DNA from: Bacteroidales bacterium
GTDB taxonomy: Bacteria > Bacteroidota > Bacteroidia > Bacteroidales > P3
Direction: 5' to 3'
NCBI GenBank assembly: GCA_031263015.1
Contig: JAISGN010000008.1
Span: 248,001 to 312,000 of the forward strand
DNA length: 64,000 nucleotides
Shown here: one piece after another, positions 50,556 to 59,088 of the stretch
Position numbering within the stretch: the first letter of the stretch is position 1
Layout: each line of letters opens with the position of its first letter
Notes under the pieces: model-generated
Databases searched by the model: none
The model's input: only the letters and a program-made list of their open reading frames with translations
What the model was told of the DNA's origin: nothing
Program-made: the position numbers and the translations under genes

Positions 50556-52841
50556 TTATTTATTTACAACGAATTTGTTAGTTTGTTTTGCACCATTCAC
50601 AGAAACAGTATAGAAGTATGTTCCGTTAGAAAGGTTAGCTGTGTTGATGTTAGCCTCATAGTTGATACCTGATGCTCTCTTTCCTTCGTCCATCTTAGCA
50701 ACTTCTCTGCCCATGATGTCAGTAACGATGATAGAAACTTCACCTGCATTCTTCAAAGAATAAGATAAAGTTGCTACATTTTGAGCAGGATTAGGGTAAA
50801 GGTTCAATGAGCCGAATGTTTCGGTAGCATTGCTAAGAGAATTAGCATTTGTAGAAACTATTAAGCCAATCATTGGAGTACGATTATCGCAAGAGAAGCC
50901 CCAATAATAATTTCCCCATGTGTAGTTATTAACAGCACCAGAATAAACTAATGTATGCAAAGGGTAAGTGCCTGGTCCAAATGTCCTGTAGTCAGAGAAA
51001 TTAAAATCAGCAGCAACAGCAAATTTAGAATTGTTTTGTAGTGTATAGCATGCATAGTAGTCAACATTAGGTTCTAAGGCAACACTTGAAGTGAAAGGAA
51101 TATAAATAGAATTCAAGTTACTAACGCCGCTTGTTGCACCATTAGAAGAATTAAGTTGAGAAGCATCAATAGTTACAATTTCCGATTCAACAGGTTGGTT
51201 ATTAGCATCCATAACAGGAATTATTGCGCTTTCTAGAGCTCCACCTATATTTTGTTTCAATGAAACGATTATTTCAGCACCAGCCTGGCAAGTATTTCCA
51301 ACGACTGAGTCCGGAGCAGGGACAAGAGACACACCATTAATGAATAATGGGTTTTCGGAATCTTGCATAGAATAACGAACGCAAACACTATAACCTAACT
51401 GATTCCATCCGTCATCAACATCAGTCAAATAATTTATACCTGCTTCCGTAGTATATCCCCATCGCCATGCAGGACTTTTTTTATTGGCAATATTGTTTGC
51501 TTTTCTCCAATCAAAAAATTCTTCATTCTCGTTATCAAACACAGGTGCAGAATTAATAATGCGGAATTCGACAGTGTCATCAATAACTAATTCATAAGAA
51601 CTGTTACGTATGCTGCTTATCGCTGCATAGGTGCCGGCAGGCAAAGTCTTCAAAGCGATAGGATCACCTTGCGCTGTAAGAGTTCTATTCTGTGTCAATG
51701 TTATATAATCAATAGTTCCCGTAGAAGTCTTTGTTGTATCTTCCATTCTTGCGGTAGCAATATTGGTAACATCAGATTCAATAACAGGAGCACTAACCAA
51801 AGTATATGTTTTAACAGAATCATTAATCTGTTCAACAGAATAAATTTGTGTTTGCAATACGGCATTGTCAATGCTCTCTCCACCTGTATTAGCCACTGCT
51901 ACATCATAAACAATAGTATCAGGAGTCATTCCGACAGGAATATCGTGATAAAATCCGCCATAATAATGGTCTCTTGACACAAAATCAAGACGTGGACGAG
52001 AGCCACCGTCAGCAATATTAACGTCATCAATGAACCAGAAATAGCTATGAGGTTGTGGTGCTGAAGGACCACATTGGTATCTGAAACGAATATAAAGAGC
52101 ATTCTGTCCAATAGTAGCAATACCGTCATGTGTAACTTGACCGCCTTTTATAATTTCATCCGTAGCAGGCAAAGAGAGTTTCTTAACTCCACCAATCATA
52201 TCGTTAGCGTTTAATTCCACTCCTTTTACGTTGAACTCCATTGAGTCATAAGTTGTGAAATTAGGGTCGGTACTCCAATCAATATAGTAGCGTTCAGAGT
52301 TAAATCTCATTCCAAATTGAGCAAAATACACATCTAATACGCTATAATCACCGGTGTTGGTAATAGGATTAACGAATGTAACTGATGTATTCCAAGTATA
52401 AGAGTTTATACTTGGATAATTCATCCAAGGATTAACACCTACAAAACCATTATCTACGGTAGAGAATCCTGCTCCAGCAAACCAATAATTGAAGAAATCA
52501 GGTCTTTCAGGTATAAATGGTGAATCTCCTGGAGTTTTTTTAACCGTGTTTAGAAACGCATTTAGATCGTTTGTGTCCGGTGTGTAATAGAATCGTCTTC
52601 CGGGAACAGTGTGTCCCGTACAATTTTCGAAACTAAATGATGTGCTATCACTAAAATCATTTGTCCAAATATAAGTAAGGTCTTTCGCTGCAGGCTTAGC
52701 CTTCTGTCCAGATAATGGGGCAATATCCATTTTGTTATTTATTGTTGCCCTTTGAAAATCTTTTTGTGCTGCTACGTTAGTTTGTGCCATCATAGCAACA
52801 GTTCCTAACATAAGAGCTAACGTTAATAATGTTCTTTTCAT
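50556..52841 (-). CDS. Secreted protein with type IX secretion C-terminal sorting domain
   Basis: 761 residues from ATG 52841 (MKRTLLTLALMLGTVAMMAQ, signal peptide). The end is a type-A Por secretion tail: SLNLYPNPAQNVATLSYSL, then VTDIMGREVAKM and SNGTYFYTVSVNGAKQTNKF, followed by VVNK. The middle has a jelly-roll-like part (YLTDVDDGWNQ...; FENCTGHTVPGRRFYYTP near 80) without an enzyme motif I can name. Such proteins cross the outer membrane by the T9SS and are attached or released. Adhesin or carbohydrate-binding roles are possible; function unknown. Strong single-gene unit with promoter and terminator. Confidence 0.88.
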   Translation of the reverse strand: MKRTLLTLALMLGTVAMMAQTNVAAQKDFQRATINNKMDIAPLSGQKAKPAAKDLTYIWTNDFSDSTSFSFENCTGHTVPGRRFYYTPDTNDLNAFLNTVKKTPGDSPFIPERPDFFNYWFAGAGFSTVDNGFVGVNPWMNYPSINSYTWNTSVTFVNPITNTGDYSVLDVYFAQFGMRFNSERYYIDWSTDPNFTTYDSMEFNVKGVELNANDMIGGVKKLSLPATDEIIKGGQVTHDGIATIGQNALYIRFRYQCGPSAPQPHSYFWFIDDVNIADGGSRPRLDFVSRDHYYGGFYHDIPVGMTPDTIVYDVAVANTGGESIDNAVLQTQIYSVEQINDSVKTYTLVSAPVIESDVTNIATARMEDTTKTSTGTIDYITLTQNRTLTAQGDPIALKTLPAGTYAAISSIRNSSYELVIDDTVEFRIINSAPVFDNENEEFFDWRKANNIANKKSPAWRWGYTTEAGINYLTDVDDGWNQLGYSVCVRYSMQDSENPLFINGVSLVPAPDSVVGNTCQAGAEIIVSLKQNIGGALESAIIPVMDANNQPVESEIVTIDASQLNSSNGATSGVSNLNSIYIPFTSSVALEPNVDYYACYTLQNNSKFAVAADFNFSDYRTFGPGTYPLHTLVYSGAVNNYTWGNYYWGFSCDNRTPMIGLIVSTNANSLSNATETFGSLNLYPNPAQNVATLSYSLKNAGEVSIIVTDIMGREVAKMDEGKRASGINYEANINTANLSNGTYFYTVSVNGAKQTNKFVVNK

Positions 52842-52877
52842 CTTGTGAAATTTTTTAGTTATTACTATTTTAGGCTG

Positions 52878-52885
52878 CAAATATA
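52878..52885 (-). promoter_or_regulatory. -7 element of the T9SS cargo gene
   Basis: TATATTTG, exact TAnnTTTG, 36 nt before the ATG at 52841. Confidence 0.6.
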
Positions 52886-52987
52886 AGTCTTTTTTGTGAA
52901 ATATAAGTTCTTTTGTCTGTGTTTTTTTGTCTTTTTGTTTTTATGATGCTCGCAATCAATTATTTTTCAAGCACAAACATAAACACA

Positions 52988-53024
52988 AAAAGCAACAGAA
53001 GTGTAATACACTAATGTTGCTTTT
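52988..53024 (-). terminator. Terminator of the infC-rpmI-rplT-rplS operon
   Basis: AAAGCAACA and TGTTGCTTT arms enclose a second perfect dyad (AGTGTAATACACT), giving a long hairpin 25 bp past the rplS stop; T-rich on the minus strand. Confidence 0.8.
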
Positions 53025-53049
53025 GAACACAATGAAAAATAAATATCTG

Positions 53050-53403
53050 TTAAGCTCTCTTTTCTTTAATACGAGCCTTCTTTCCTGTTAGTTTTCTTAG
53101 ATAGAAAATTCTTGCTCTGCGTACTATACCATGTTTATTAACAACGATGCTGTCTAAAAAAGGAGAGGAAAAAGGGAATATTCTTTCTACTCCGATACCA
53201 TTTGATATTTTTCTAACGGTAAATGTTTCCGTTGCACCGCTTCCCACTCTTTGAAGCACTACTCCTTGAAACTGTTGGATTCTTTCCTTATTTCCTTCTA
53301 TGATTTTATATGATACCGTAATCGTATCGCCAGCCTTGAATGCAGGGAACTCTTTACGTTCGTTAAGAGTTTCTACATATTTCATCAAATCCGTATTATT
53401 CAT
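53050..53403 (-). CDS. rplS: 50S ribosomal protein L19
   Basis: 117 residues, full length; sits at the 30S-50S interface. [20 protein letters not shown] near residue 20 and [20 protein letters not shown] near 45 are the conserved core, with [20 protein letters not shown] at the end. Located 33 bp after rplT in this operon, which is not the place of rplS in E. coli (with trmD). Confidence 0.98.
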   Translation of the reverse strand: MNNTDLMKYVETLNERKEFPAFKAGDTITVSYKIIEGNKERIQQFQGVVLQRVGSGATETFTVRKISNGIGVERIFPFSSPFLDSIVVNKHGIVRRARIFYLRKLTGKKARIKEKRA

Positions 53404-53436
53404 GACTCAATCTTTCTTTTTTAATGATTAAACAAC

Positions 53437-53784
53437 CTACTTCTTCACCATATTAACAACTGCCTTGAATGCTTCGGGATTATTTAAAGCCAAATCGGCT
53501 AAAACTTTCCTGTTTAATTCAATATTGTTCTTGTGAAGCAGCCCCATAAACACCGAATAAGATATATCGTGCATGCGACATGCGGCATTGATACGATTTA
53601 TCCACAACGAGCGGAACTCTCTTTTCTTAACTTTTCTGTCGCGGTAAGCATACTGCTGTCCTTTTTCCCATTTGTTTTTGGCAACAGTCCATACATTCTT
53701 ACCTCTACCCCAATAACCTTTAGTTCTTTTGAGGATTTTTCTTCTGCGTTCTCTTGACGCAACTGCATTTACTGATCTTGGCAT
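53437..53784 (-). CDS. rplT: 50S ribosomal protein L20
   Basis: 115 residues, full length. [20 protein letters not shown] near the start and [20 protein letters not shown] near residue 65 are typical. In other bacteria L20 represses its own operon by binding the leader; a 91-bp gap with a weak dyad (53805-53826) lies upstream and could be part of such control, which is inference. Confidence 0.98.
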   Translation of the reverse strand: MPRSVNAVASRERRRKILKRTKGYWGRGKNVWTVAKNKWEKGQQYAYRDRKVKKREFRSLWINRINAACRMHDISYSVFMGLLHKNNIELNRKVLADLALNNPEAFKAVVNMVKK

Positions 53785-53875
53785 AATTTTTTAATTTTTT
53801 TTCGTATTAGCGTCTCATATTACGAGTTCTTAATACTAATACAATGGTTAATAACTCCTGTCCGATGATTCAATA

Positions 53876-54064
53876 TTAAATCATCTCTCTAATTGTCTTT
53901 TCATCCGCACTGCTCAACAAAGCAGTAGAAGCCAATATTCTCTTTCTCTTGTTAGATTTTTTGGTAAGAATGTGGCTATGAAAAGCATGCTTACGTTTGA
54001 TTCTTCCCGAACCTGTAATTGAAAACCGCTTTTTTGCAGCGGATTTAGTTTTCATTTTTGGCAT
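53876..54064 (-). CDS. rpmI: 50S ribosomal protein L35
   Basis: 62 residues, the usual length. [20 protein letters not shown] start and [20 protein letters not shown] are family-typical. Follows infC by 33 bp. Confidence 0.97.
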   Translation of the reverse strand: MPKMKTKSAAKKRFSITGSGRIKRKHAFHSHILTKKSNKRKRILASTALLSSADEKTIREMI

Positions 54065-54097
54065 CTCAATATTTATTTATATATGTTATGTTTTTAT

Positions 54098-54655
54098 TTA
54101 TTTTTTAGGGGCTAAAATCATCATCATTCGCTTACCTTCCAATTTCGGCATCATTTCCGGTTTGCCGTATTCAAACAATGCTTCCGCAAATTTCAACAAT
54201 TTTGTTTCTCCTTGCTCCTTATATAATATTGTACGACCTCTAAAGAAGATGTCTATTTTTACTTTGTTGCCTTCCTGTAAGAATTTTATAGCGTGTTTCA
54301 ACTTAAAATTAAAATCATGCTCATCTGTTTGAGGTCCGAGCCTTATTTCCTTTATAACAACCTTTGCTGTTTTTGCCTTGATTTCCTTTTGCCTTTTCTT
54401 TAATTCATACAAAAACTTTTGATAGTCTATGACTCTGCAAACCGGAGGGTTGGCTGATGGTGATATTTCAACCAAATCCAAGCCTAAATCGTCAGCAATT
54501 CTCAATGCTTCTCTCAAATTATATATATCAGGCGTAACATTATCACCTACAAGACGAACAACGGGCGATGTAATTCCGTTATTAATGCGATGTTGTTCTT
54601 CTTTCTTTTGAGGCTCTCTTCTGCCTCGTGGGTTTATTGGCAAAGGTGCTATAAT
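54098..54655 (-). CDS. infC: Translation initiation factor IF-3, probable AUU start
   Basis: Binds the 30S subunit and proofreads start codons. N-domain ([20 protein letters not shown]), linker with lysines ([20 protein letters not shown]) and C-domain ([20 protein letters not shown]). No ATG is available at the N-terminus. A full Shine-Dalgarno AAGGAGG (54661-54667) lies 5 nt ahead of an in-frame ATT (54653-54655), just after an in-frame TGA, giving 185 residues. The next choices, ATA at 54652 and TTG at 54643, are badly spaced. AUU is the known infC start in enterobacteria and is used there for self-control; the same is inferred here. Confidence 0.93.
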   Translation of the reverse strand: MIAPLPINPRGRREPQKKEEQHRINNGITSPVVRLVGDNVTPDIYNLREALRIADDLGLDLVEISPSANPPVCRVIDYQKFLYELKKRQKEIKAKTAKVVIKEIRLGPQTDEHDFNFKLKHAIKFLQEGNKVKIDIFFRGRTILYKEQGETKLLKFAEALFEYGKPEMMPKLEGKRMMMILAPKK

Positions 54656-54660
54656 TCAAT

Positions 54661-54667
54661 CCTCCTT
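54661..54667 (-). promoter_or_regulatory. Shine-Dalgarno that fixes the AUU start of infC
   Basis: AAGGAGG, full complement of the 16S tail, 5 nt before ATT at 54655. Such a strong site is rare in this window, where most genes lack a clear one. Confidence 0.75.
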
Positions 54668-54809
54668 AAATTAGTTCTACAATATATTTTATTCACTTTT
54701 TTTTATCTATGTTTCATTTTAATTTCATATACTCAAAAGCATCTTCCGATTTATATCAAAAGAATTTTGTTTTGCTTTCGGAAGCCTTTCTCTGCTCAAA
54801 ATGAGCGGG

Positions 54810-54817
54810 CAAAAGTA
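54810..54817 (-). promoter_or_regulatory. Complete promoter (-33/-7) of the infC operon
   Basis: TACTTTTG (exact TAnnTTTG) with TTTTG 19 bp upstream, the published Bacteroides spacing. It leaves a leader of about 150 nt before infC that begins with a small hairpin (GCTCATTTTGAGC), room for translational control. Confidence 0.65.
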
Positions 54818-54858
54818 CAACATTTTTTGCAATTACCAAAATTTTAATAGAAAAACAC

Positions 54859-54866
54859 TATATTTG
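54859..54866 (+). promoter_or_regulatory. -7 element of the secreted PNPOx-like gene
   Basis: TATATTTG, exact TAnnTTTG, 23 nt before the ATG at 54890. Confidence 0.55.
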
Positions 54867-54889
54867 CAACCAATAAAACACTAAATTAT

Positions 54890-55384
54890 ATGAAGAAAAT
54901 AATGTTATTAATTGCCGCTTGCTTACTTTCATCAGGCATATCGGCACAACAAAACGAAGAAAAAAACCAAGAACAAACAAAGAATGAAGCCATGTTACAA
55001 GTTTATGATTTTTTAAAACAGGCAAAGACTTATTACCTTGCAACGGTTGATGAAAACAAACCCCGCGTTCGTCCGTTCGGAACGATTAATCTGTTTGAGG
55101 AAAAGTTGTATATTCAAACCGGAAGGTCAAAAAAAGTTGCCGAACAGATGAGATTAAATCCTCAAATTGAGATTTGCGCCATGTGGGAGAACAAATGGAT
55201 AAGAATAGAGGCTACCGTAGTGCCCGATGACCGCCGAGAAGCAAAAGAAAGTATGCTTATGGCGTATCCCGAGCTGCAATCAAAATATTCGGCAGACGAT
55301 TTCGAGACTTTGGTGCTCTTTTTACAAAATGTTAAGGCGACCTTCTACTCCTTTAACGACAAACCATACGAGGTAACCTTCTAA
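54890..55384 (+). CDS. Exported pyridoxamine 5'-phosphate oxidase-like flavin-binding protein
   Basis: 164 residues. A signal peptide (MKKIMLLIAACLLSSGISAQ) precedes a hydrophilic linker and a split-barrel PNPOx-type domain (about 38-164; TYYLATVDENKPRVRPFGTI, LYIQTGRSKKVAEQM, PQIEICAMWENKWIRIEATV). The family normally works in the cytoplasm on flavin, F420 or heme-related substrates, and cytoplasmic members lack the first 30 residues seen here. An exported form implies a flavin or heme in the periplasm. It has its own promoter and no operon partner. Confidence 0.85.
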   Translation: MKKIMLLIAACLLSSGISAQQNEEKNQEQTKNEAMLQVYDFLKQAKTYYLATVDENKPRVRPFGTINLFEEKLYIQTGRSKKVAEQMRLNPQIEICAMWENKWIRIEATVVPDDRREAKESMLMAYPELQSKYSADDFETLVLFLQNVKATFYSFNDKPYEVTF

Positions 55385-55395
55385 TCCGACTGTTT

Positions 55396-55532
55396 TTTGC
55401 TTGTTTGTGCGTGTCGCATCAAGATAAGAGCGTATCGCACCAAGATTACATTTTTATGAAAGGCTGTTTTGCGAGAATGAAACAGCCTTTTATTTTTACC
55501 AAAGGCTGTTTTAGAAAAATGAAACAGCCTAA
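55396..55532. repeat. 21-bp-register repeat array N
   Basis: Seven positions at 55396, 55417, 55438, 55459, 55480, 55501 and 55522. The first three hold TTTGCTTGTTT, CATCAAGATAA and CACCAAGATTA; the rest are standard boxes in alternating orientation. Spacers CATTTTTATG, TGCGAGAATG, TATTTTTACC and TAGAAAAATG. The alternating boxes could form hairpins. Confidence 0.93.
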
Positions 55533-55566
55533 TATCAGACGGATATCGCTTTTTGAAAAAATATAT

Positions 55567-55574
55567 TATCTTTG
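55567..55574 (+). promoter_or_regulatory. -7 element of DUF4290-murA
   Basis: TATCTTTG, exact TAnnTTTG, 89 nt before the ATG at 55664. Confidence 0.5.
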
Positions 55575-55663
55575 CACTTTAATAAATGCTTTTTTTATTA
55601 AACCGAATATTGATTTGTACCCGTGTATTCGCAGGAATATACGACTTTATCCATATAATATTT

Positions 55664-56383
55664 ATGAATTATAACACTTGCAGAACGCCGCTTCGGATTT
55701 CGGAATACGGACGTAACGTTCAGAAAATGATAGATGTCGCCTTAACCATAGATGACAGGGAAAAAAGAACCGCTTTTGCCTATTTGATAATAGAAAGTAT
55801 GATAAAAGTAAGGCAAGAGGTCAAACATCAGGCAGATTATCGCACAAAACTGTGGCATCATTTGTTTATAATGAGCGATTACAGGCTTGACGTTGATTCT
55901 CCCGTGCCTTTGCCGTCAAAGGACGATGTAAGATTTAAGCCGTCTGCCGTTGCATACAACAGAAACAGGATTCAGTTCAAACCTTACGGCAGTATAATTG
56001 AAAATATGATAACAATAGTGGCTGATATGCCTGATTCCGAAGAGCGGGATGTGCTTTCCGAACTCATAGCCCAACAATTAAAACGGGATTATCTGATGTG
56101 GAATGTTAAAGGAGGCGATGACGAAACGATTATACGGCACTTTGAGCATTTAAGTCAGGGGAAACTGAAATTAAAAGACGATTTCAAACTCCACAGCACT
56201 AATTCCATTCTGGCAACAAGCGTAAAGAAACAGAACAAAGTAGGTTTCAAACCGAAAAACAAGCCTTCCAATAACAACAAACCTAATAACCGACAGCCGA
56301 ACGGCTCTAATAAACCATACATACAAGGTGCGGGAGGACATAACCGAAACAATAAATCCAACGGCTCACGTTCCAACGGATAG
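55664..56383 (+). CDS. DUF4290 family protein
   Basis: 239 residues from ATG 55664 (MNYNTCRTPLRISEYGRNVQ), which matches the family start. The first 185 residues form the conserved domain (KMIDVALTIDDREKRTAFAY, LWHHLFIMSDYRLDVDSPVP); the tail from about 200 is low-complexity and very rich in Asn, Lys, Pro and Gly. Function unknown; in Bacteroidota the gene is regularly next to murA, as here 9 bp upstream, which suggests a link with peptidoglycan synthesis. ATG at 55586 would add 26 residues unlike the family. Confidence 0.9.
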   Translation: MNYNTCRTPLRISEYGRNVQKMIDVALTIDDREKRTAFAYLIIESMIKVRQEVKHQADYRTKLWHHLFIMSDYRLDVDSPVPLPSKDDVRFKPSAVAYNRNRIQFKPYGSIIENMITIVADMPDSEERDVLSELIAQQLKRDYLMWNVKGGDDETIIRHFEHLSQGKLKLKDDFKLHSTNSILATSVKKQNKVGFKPKNKPSNNNKPNNRQPNGSNKPYIQGAGGHNRNNKSNGSRSNG

Positions 56384-56392
56384 AAAAGAGAT

Positions 56393-57691
56393 ATGAGTGA
56401 ATTTATAATAAGAGGCGGCAACAGATTATCGGGAACCATTACACCGCAAGGAGCAAAGAATGAAGCCTTGCAGGTGATATGTGCCGTCTTGCTTACATCC
56501 GATGAGGTAAGAATAGAGAATGTGCCGAATATAAGGGATGTGAATAAATTGATTTCGCTTTTGAAATATTTGGGAGTAGAGGTGCGGCAAGAAAATGAGG
56601 ATACCTATATATTTAAAGCCGACAACATCAAAATAGAACAGGCTTATACGGCGGAATATGCTCATTTGTGTTCCGAATTGCGAGGTTCTATAATGTTGAG
56701 TGGTGCTTTGCTCGGTCGCTTCGGTCGTTCGGTCATTCCGTTACCGGGAGGTGATAAGATAGGACGGCGTCGTGTTGATACGCACTTTGCAGGTTTTGAA
56801 AAATTAGGGGCAAAGATTAAATATGAAAGCAACACTTTTTATATTGATGGCTCACTTCAAGGCACGTATATGCTGCTTGATGAGGCTTCTGTTACGGGAA
56901 CAGCGAATATTTTGCTCGCTTGCGTAACGGCAAACGGCACAACAACAATTTTTAATGCTGCATGCGAACCATACGTTGTTCAATTGTGCAAAATGCTCAA
57001 TGCTATGGGTGCTAGGATTAGCGGTGTCGGTTCAAATCTTCTCACAATTGAAGGAGTCCAATCGCTGCATGGTTGCACTCATCGCCTGCTTGCGGATATG
57101 ATAGAGGTCGGAAGCTTCATCGGATTGGCTGCAATAACGGCGTCTTCGCTCACAATAGAAAACGTAGATTATGATATGCTGGGCATAATTCCCGATACAT
57201 TTCGCCGCTTAGGCATAAAGGTAGAAAGGAAAGGAGACAATATTTTCGTGCCTCAGCAGAATATTTACGAGGTAGAGCGTTTTAGAGACGGTTCTATAAT
57301 GACTATTTCCGATGCTCCTTGGCCTGGTTTCACTCCCGACTTGATTAGTATCATTCTTGTAGTGGCTACGCAAGCCCAGGGCAGCGTTCTGATTCATCAA
57401 AAGATGTTTGAAAGTCGTCTTTTCTTCGTTGATAAACTTATTGATATGGGAGCGCAGATTATTCTTTGCGACCCTCATCGTGCAACAGTGATTGGCTCGG
57501 CGAGACGCTACCCTTTGAAAGGCGTAAAGATGACTTCACCGGACATAAGGGCTGGAGTAGCATTGCTATTGGCTGCTTTGTCGGCAGAAGGAGAGAGTAC
57601 AATTGCAAACATTGAGCAAATAGACCGCGGATACCAAAACATAGACCGGCGGCTTAATGCTTTGGGAGCTGAAATCAAAAGAAGAGATTAA
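56393..57691 (+). CDS. murA: UDP-N-acetylglucosamine 1-carboxyvinyltransferase with Asp in the catalytic loop
   Basis: First committed step of peptidoglycan synthesis: PEP plus UDP-GlcNAc. 432 residues, usual two-domain length. Conserved PQGAKNEALQVI near residue 18, RGSIMLSGALLGRFG near 97, RRRVDTHFAGFEKLGA near 125, and the C-terminal GYQNIDRRLNALGAEI. The active-loop motif, PGGCxIG in E. coli (Cys115), reads PGGDKIG here with Asp121. This Cys-to-Asp change is known to remove the fosfomycin target, so the enzyme should resist that drug. Operon with DUF4290. Confidence 0.96.
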   Translation: MSEFIIRGGNRLSGTITPQGAKNEALQVICAVLLTSDEVRIENVPNIRDVNKLISLLKYLGVEVRQENEDTYIFKADNIKIEQAYTAEYAHLCSELRGSIMLSGALLGRFGRSVIPLPGGDKIGRRRVDTHFAGFEKLGAKIKYESNTFYIDGSLQGTYMLLDEASVTGTANILLACVTANGTTTIFNAACEPYVVQLCKMLNAMGARISGVGSNLLTIEGVQSLHGCTHRLLADMIEVGSFIGLAAITASSLTIENVDYDMLGIIPDTFRRLGIKVERKGDNIFVPQQNIYEVERFRDGSIMTISDAPWPGFTPDLISIILVVATQAQGSVLIHQKMFESRLFFVDKLIDMGAQIILCDPHRATVIGSARRYPLKGVKMTSPDIRAGVALLLAALSAEGESTIANIEQIDRGYQNIDRRLNALGAEIKRRD

Positions 57692-57738
57692 CGAAAGCTC
57701 CTTTCATCAAAATATTCTTTGATATTATTCATACAATA

Positions 57739-57795
57739 TAAGGTTTGGTTCGGCGTTTATATTACATAATAAAAGTCAAACCAAACCTTATTTTT
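57739..57795 (+). terminator. Terminator after murA, running into the next small ORF
   Basis: TAAGGTTTGGTT and AACCAAACCTTA form a perfect 12-bp stem (28-nt loop) followed by TTTTT, whose last base is next to the ATG at 57796. Could also act as an attenuator of the sORF-aroF unit. Confidence 0.75.
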
Positions 57796-57969
57796 ATGAA
57801 TGAAGATTACATTTTTTTAATACTTGATAAGTGGGACAACGATATGCTGGAAGGATTCTGCGAAATGCCGCAGGAGAGCAATAAAACTTCAATCAGCGAC
57901 AGGATTATCAAGAAACTGATTGCTTTTTCCAAGATTTCCGACAGTTATTCTCCCGTTCCGCAATGCTGA
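57796..57969 (+). CDS. Small protein translationally coupled to the DAHP synthase fusion
   Basis: 57 residues (MNEDYIFLILDKWDNDMLEG start), acidic at the N-terminus and soluble, with a final Cys. Its stop overlaps the start of the next gene (ATGCTGA), a coupling arrangement. No family recognised. The T-tract of a terminator hairpin lies next to its ATG, so no Shine-Dalgarno is possible outside the hairpin's right arm. It may be a true small protein or a leader ORF controlling aromatic synthesis; its peptide is not rich in Phe, Tyr or Trp, so classic attenuation is unlikely. Confidence 0.5.
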   Translation: MNEDYIFLILDKWDNDMLEGFCEMPQESNKTSISDRIIKKLIAFSKISDSYSPVPQC

Positions 57970-59036
57970 TACCTCAATCCGATTTAACCAAAGCCTTAAA
58001 ACCTTTCATCATTGCAGGACCTTGCAGTGCCGAAAGCCCGCAACAGTTGCTTCAAACGGCGATTGAAATAAAACAAAACGCCGCTTGCGTTCAATGGTTC
58101 AGGGCAGGAGTATGGAAACCTCGCACAAGACCCTCATCATTTGAAGGAATGGGCGAGCAAGCCCTTGTTTGGCTGTCGGAAATCAAAGAAAAAACAGGAC
58201 TGAAAGTATGTACGGAAGTTGTTAAACCAAAACATATTGAACTATGTCTTAAACACAATATAGACGCTCTTTGGATTGGTGCAAGGACATCAACAAACCC
58301 TATTCTGGTACAGGAATTGGCAAATTGCATACGTGATTTGGGGGCGACAAACGTGCCTGTTATGGTGAAGAATCCTGTTAATCCCGACGTGAATCTTTGG
58401 ATTGGGGCGATGGAGCGGCTTTTCAATGTCGGCTGTGAAGATATCGTTGCCGTGCATCGCGGTTTCTCTCTGATGAATAGCGGCAAGTATCGGCAGAGTC
58501 CTCTTTGGAGCGTGCCGATAGAATTAAAGCGTGTGATGCCTTCGCTTTCCATTCTGTGCGACCCAAGCCATATTGCAGGCAAACGAGATTACATTTTTGA
58601 GATATCGCAGATGGCAATGAACCTTAGCTACGATGGTTTGATGATAGAGACGCATTATGACCCCGAAACGGCACAAACCGACAGTCGTCAGCAGATTACG
58701 CCGCAACAATTAGCCGTTTTGCTGAACCGATTGACCGTTCCGTCAAAAGAAAACAAGACTATGTCGTCCGTAACCGCCATCAGAGAACAGATAGACCGCA
58801 TTGACAGCGAAATAATTGAGCTTTTGCAACGCCGAATGAAGCATAGCGAGGATTTGGCGTTGATAAAGCGGGCGGAGAATATGAGTCTGTATCAGCCAAA
58901 CAGGTGGAAACAACTTTTGGAGCAGCATTTGGCGGAAGCAGAGCAAAAAGGATTATCGGCTGACTTTGTTAAAATTATCTTTGAGCAAATTCACGAAGAA
59001 TCAATCAAGGTTCAGAGCCACTCTTTTCAGAGATAA
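57963..59036 (+). CDS. Bifunctional DAHP synthase / chorismate mutase
   Basis: 357 residues. Residues 1 to about 262 are a KDPG-type class-II-like DAHP synthase (FIIAGPCSAESPQ, GAWKPRT-like VWKPRTRPSSFEGMG, KNPVNPDVNLWIGAMERL, CDPSHIAGKRD), making DAHP from PEP and erythrose-4-phosphate. Residues about 265-357 are an AroQ chorismate mutase (IREQIDRIDSEIIELLQRRM, ALIKRAENM), which commits chorismate to Phe and Tyr. The fusion is common in Bacteroidota and lets prephenate or Tyr control the first step. No other aromatic genes are next to it. Confidence 0.94.
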   Translation: MLIPQSDLTKALKPFIIAGPCSAESPQQLLQTAIEIKQNAACVQWFRAGVWKPRTRPSSFEGMGEQALVWLSEIKEKTGLKVCTEVVKPKHIELCLKHNIDALWIGARTSTNPILVQELANCIRDLGATNVPVMVKNPVNPDVNLWIGAMERLFNVGCEDIVAVHRGFSLMNSGKYRQSPLWSVPIELKRVMPSLSILCDPSHIAGKRDYIFEISQMAMNLSYDGLMIETHYDPETAQTDSRQQITPQQLAVLLNRLTVPSKENKTMSSVTAIREQIDRIDSEIIELLQRRMKHSEDLALIKRAENMSLYQPNRWKQLLEQHLAEAEQKGLSADFVKIIFEQIHEESIKVQSHSFQR

Positions 59037-59065
59037 AAAAATTTTTCTTTGATTCCGTCGCAACG

Positions 59066-59086
59066 AAACAGCGTTTTATTTTTTCA
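59066..59086. repeat. Single unit of the 21-bp repeat (locus O), convergent gap
   Basis: One box AAACAGCGTTT (59066-59076) with spacer TATTTTTTCA, alone in the 52-bp gap between the convergent aroF fusion and tsaE. The minimal form of the family. Confidence 0.6.
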
Positions 59087-59088
59087 TA

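Noticed and set aside
53785..53875. L20-binding leader between rpmI and rplT
   Set aside because: Only a weak dyad (CGTAATATGAG...ATACG) is visible and I cannot show the two helices needed; mentioned only under rplT.
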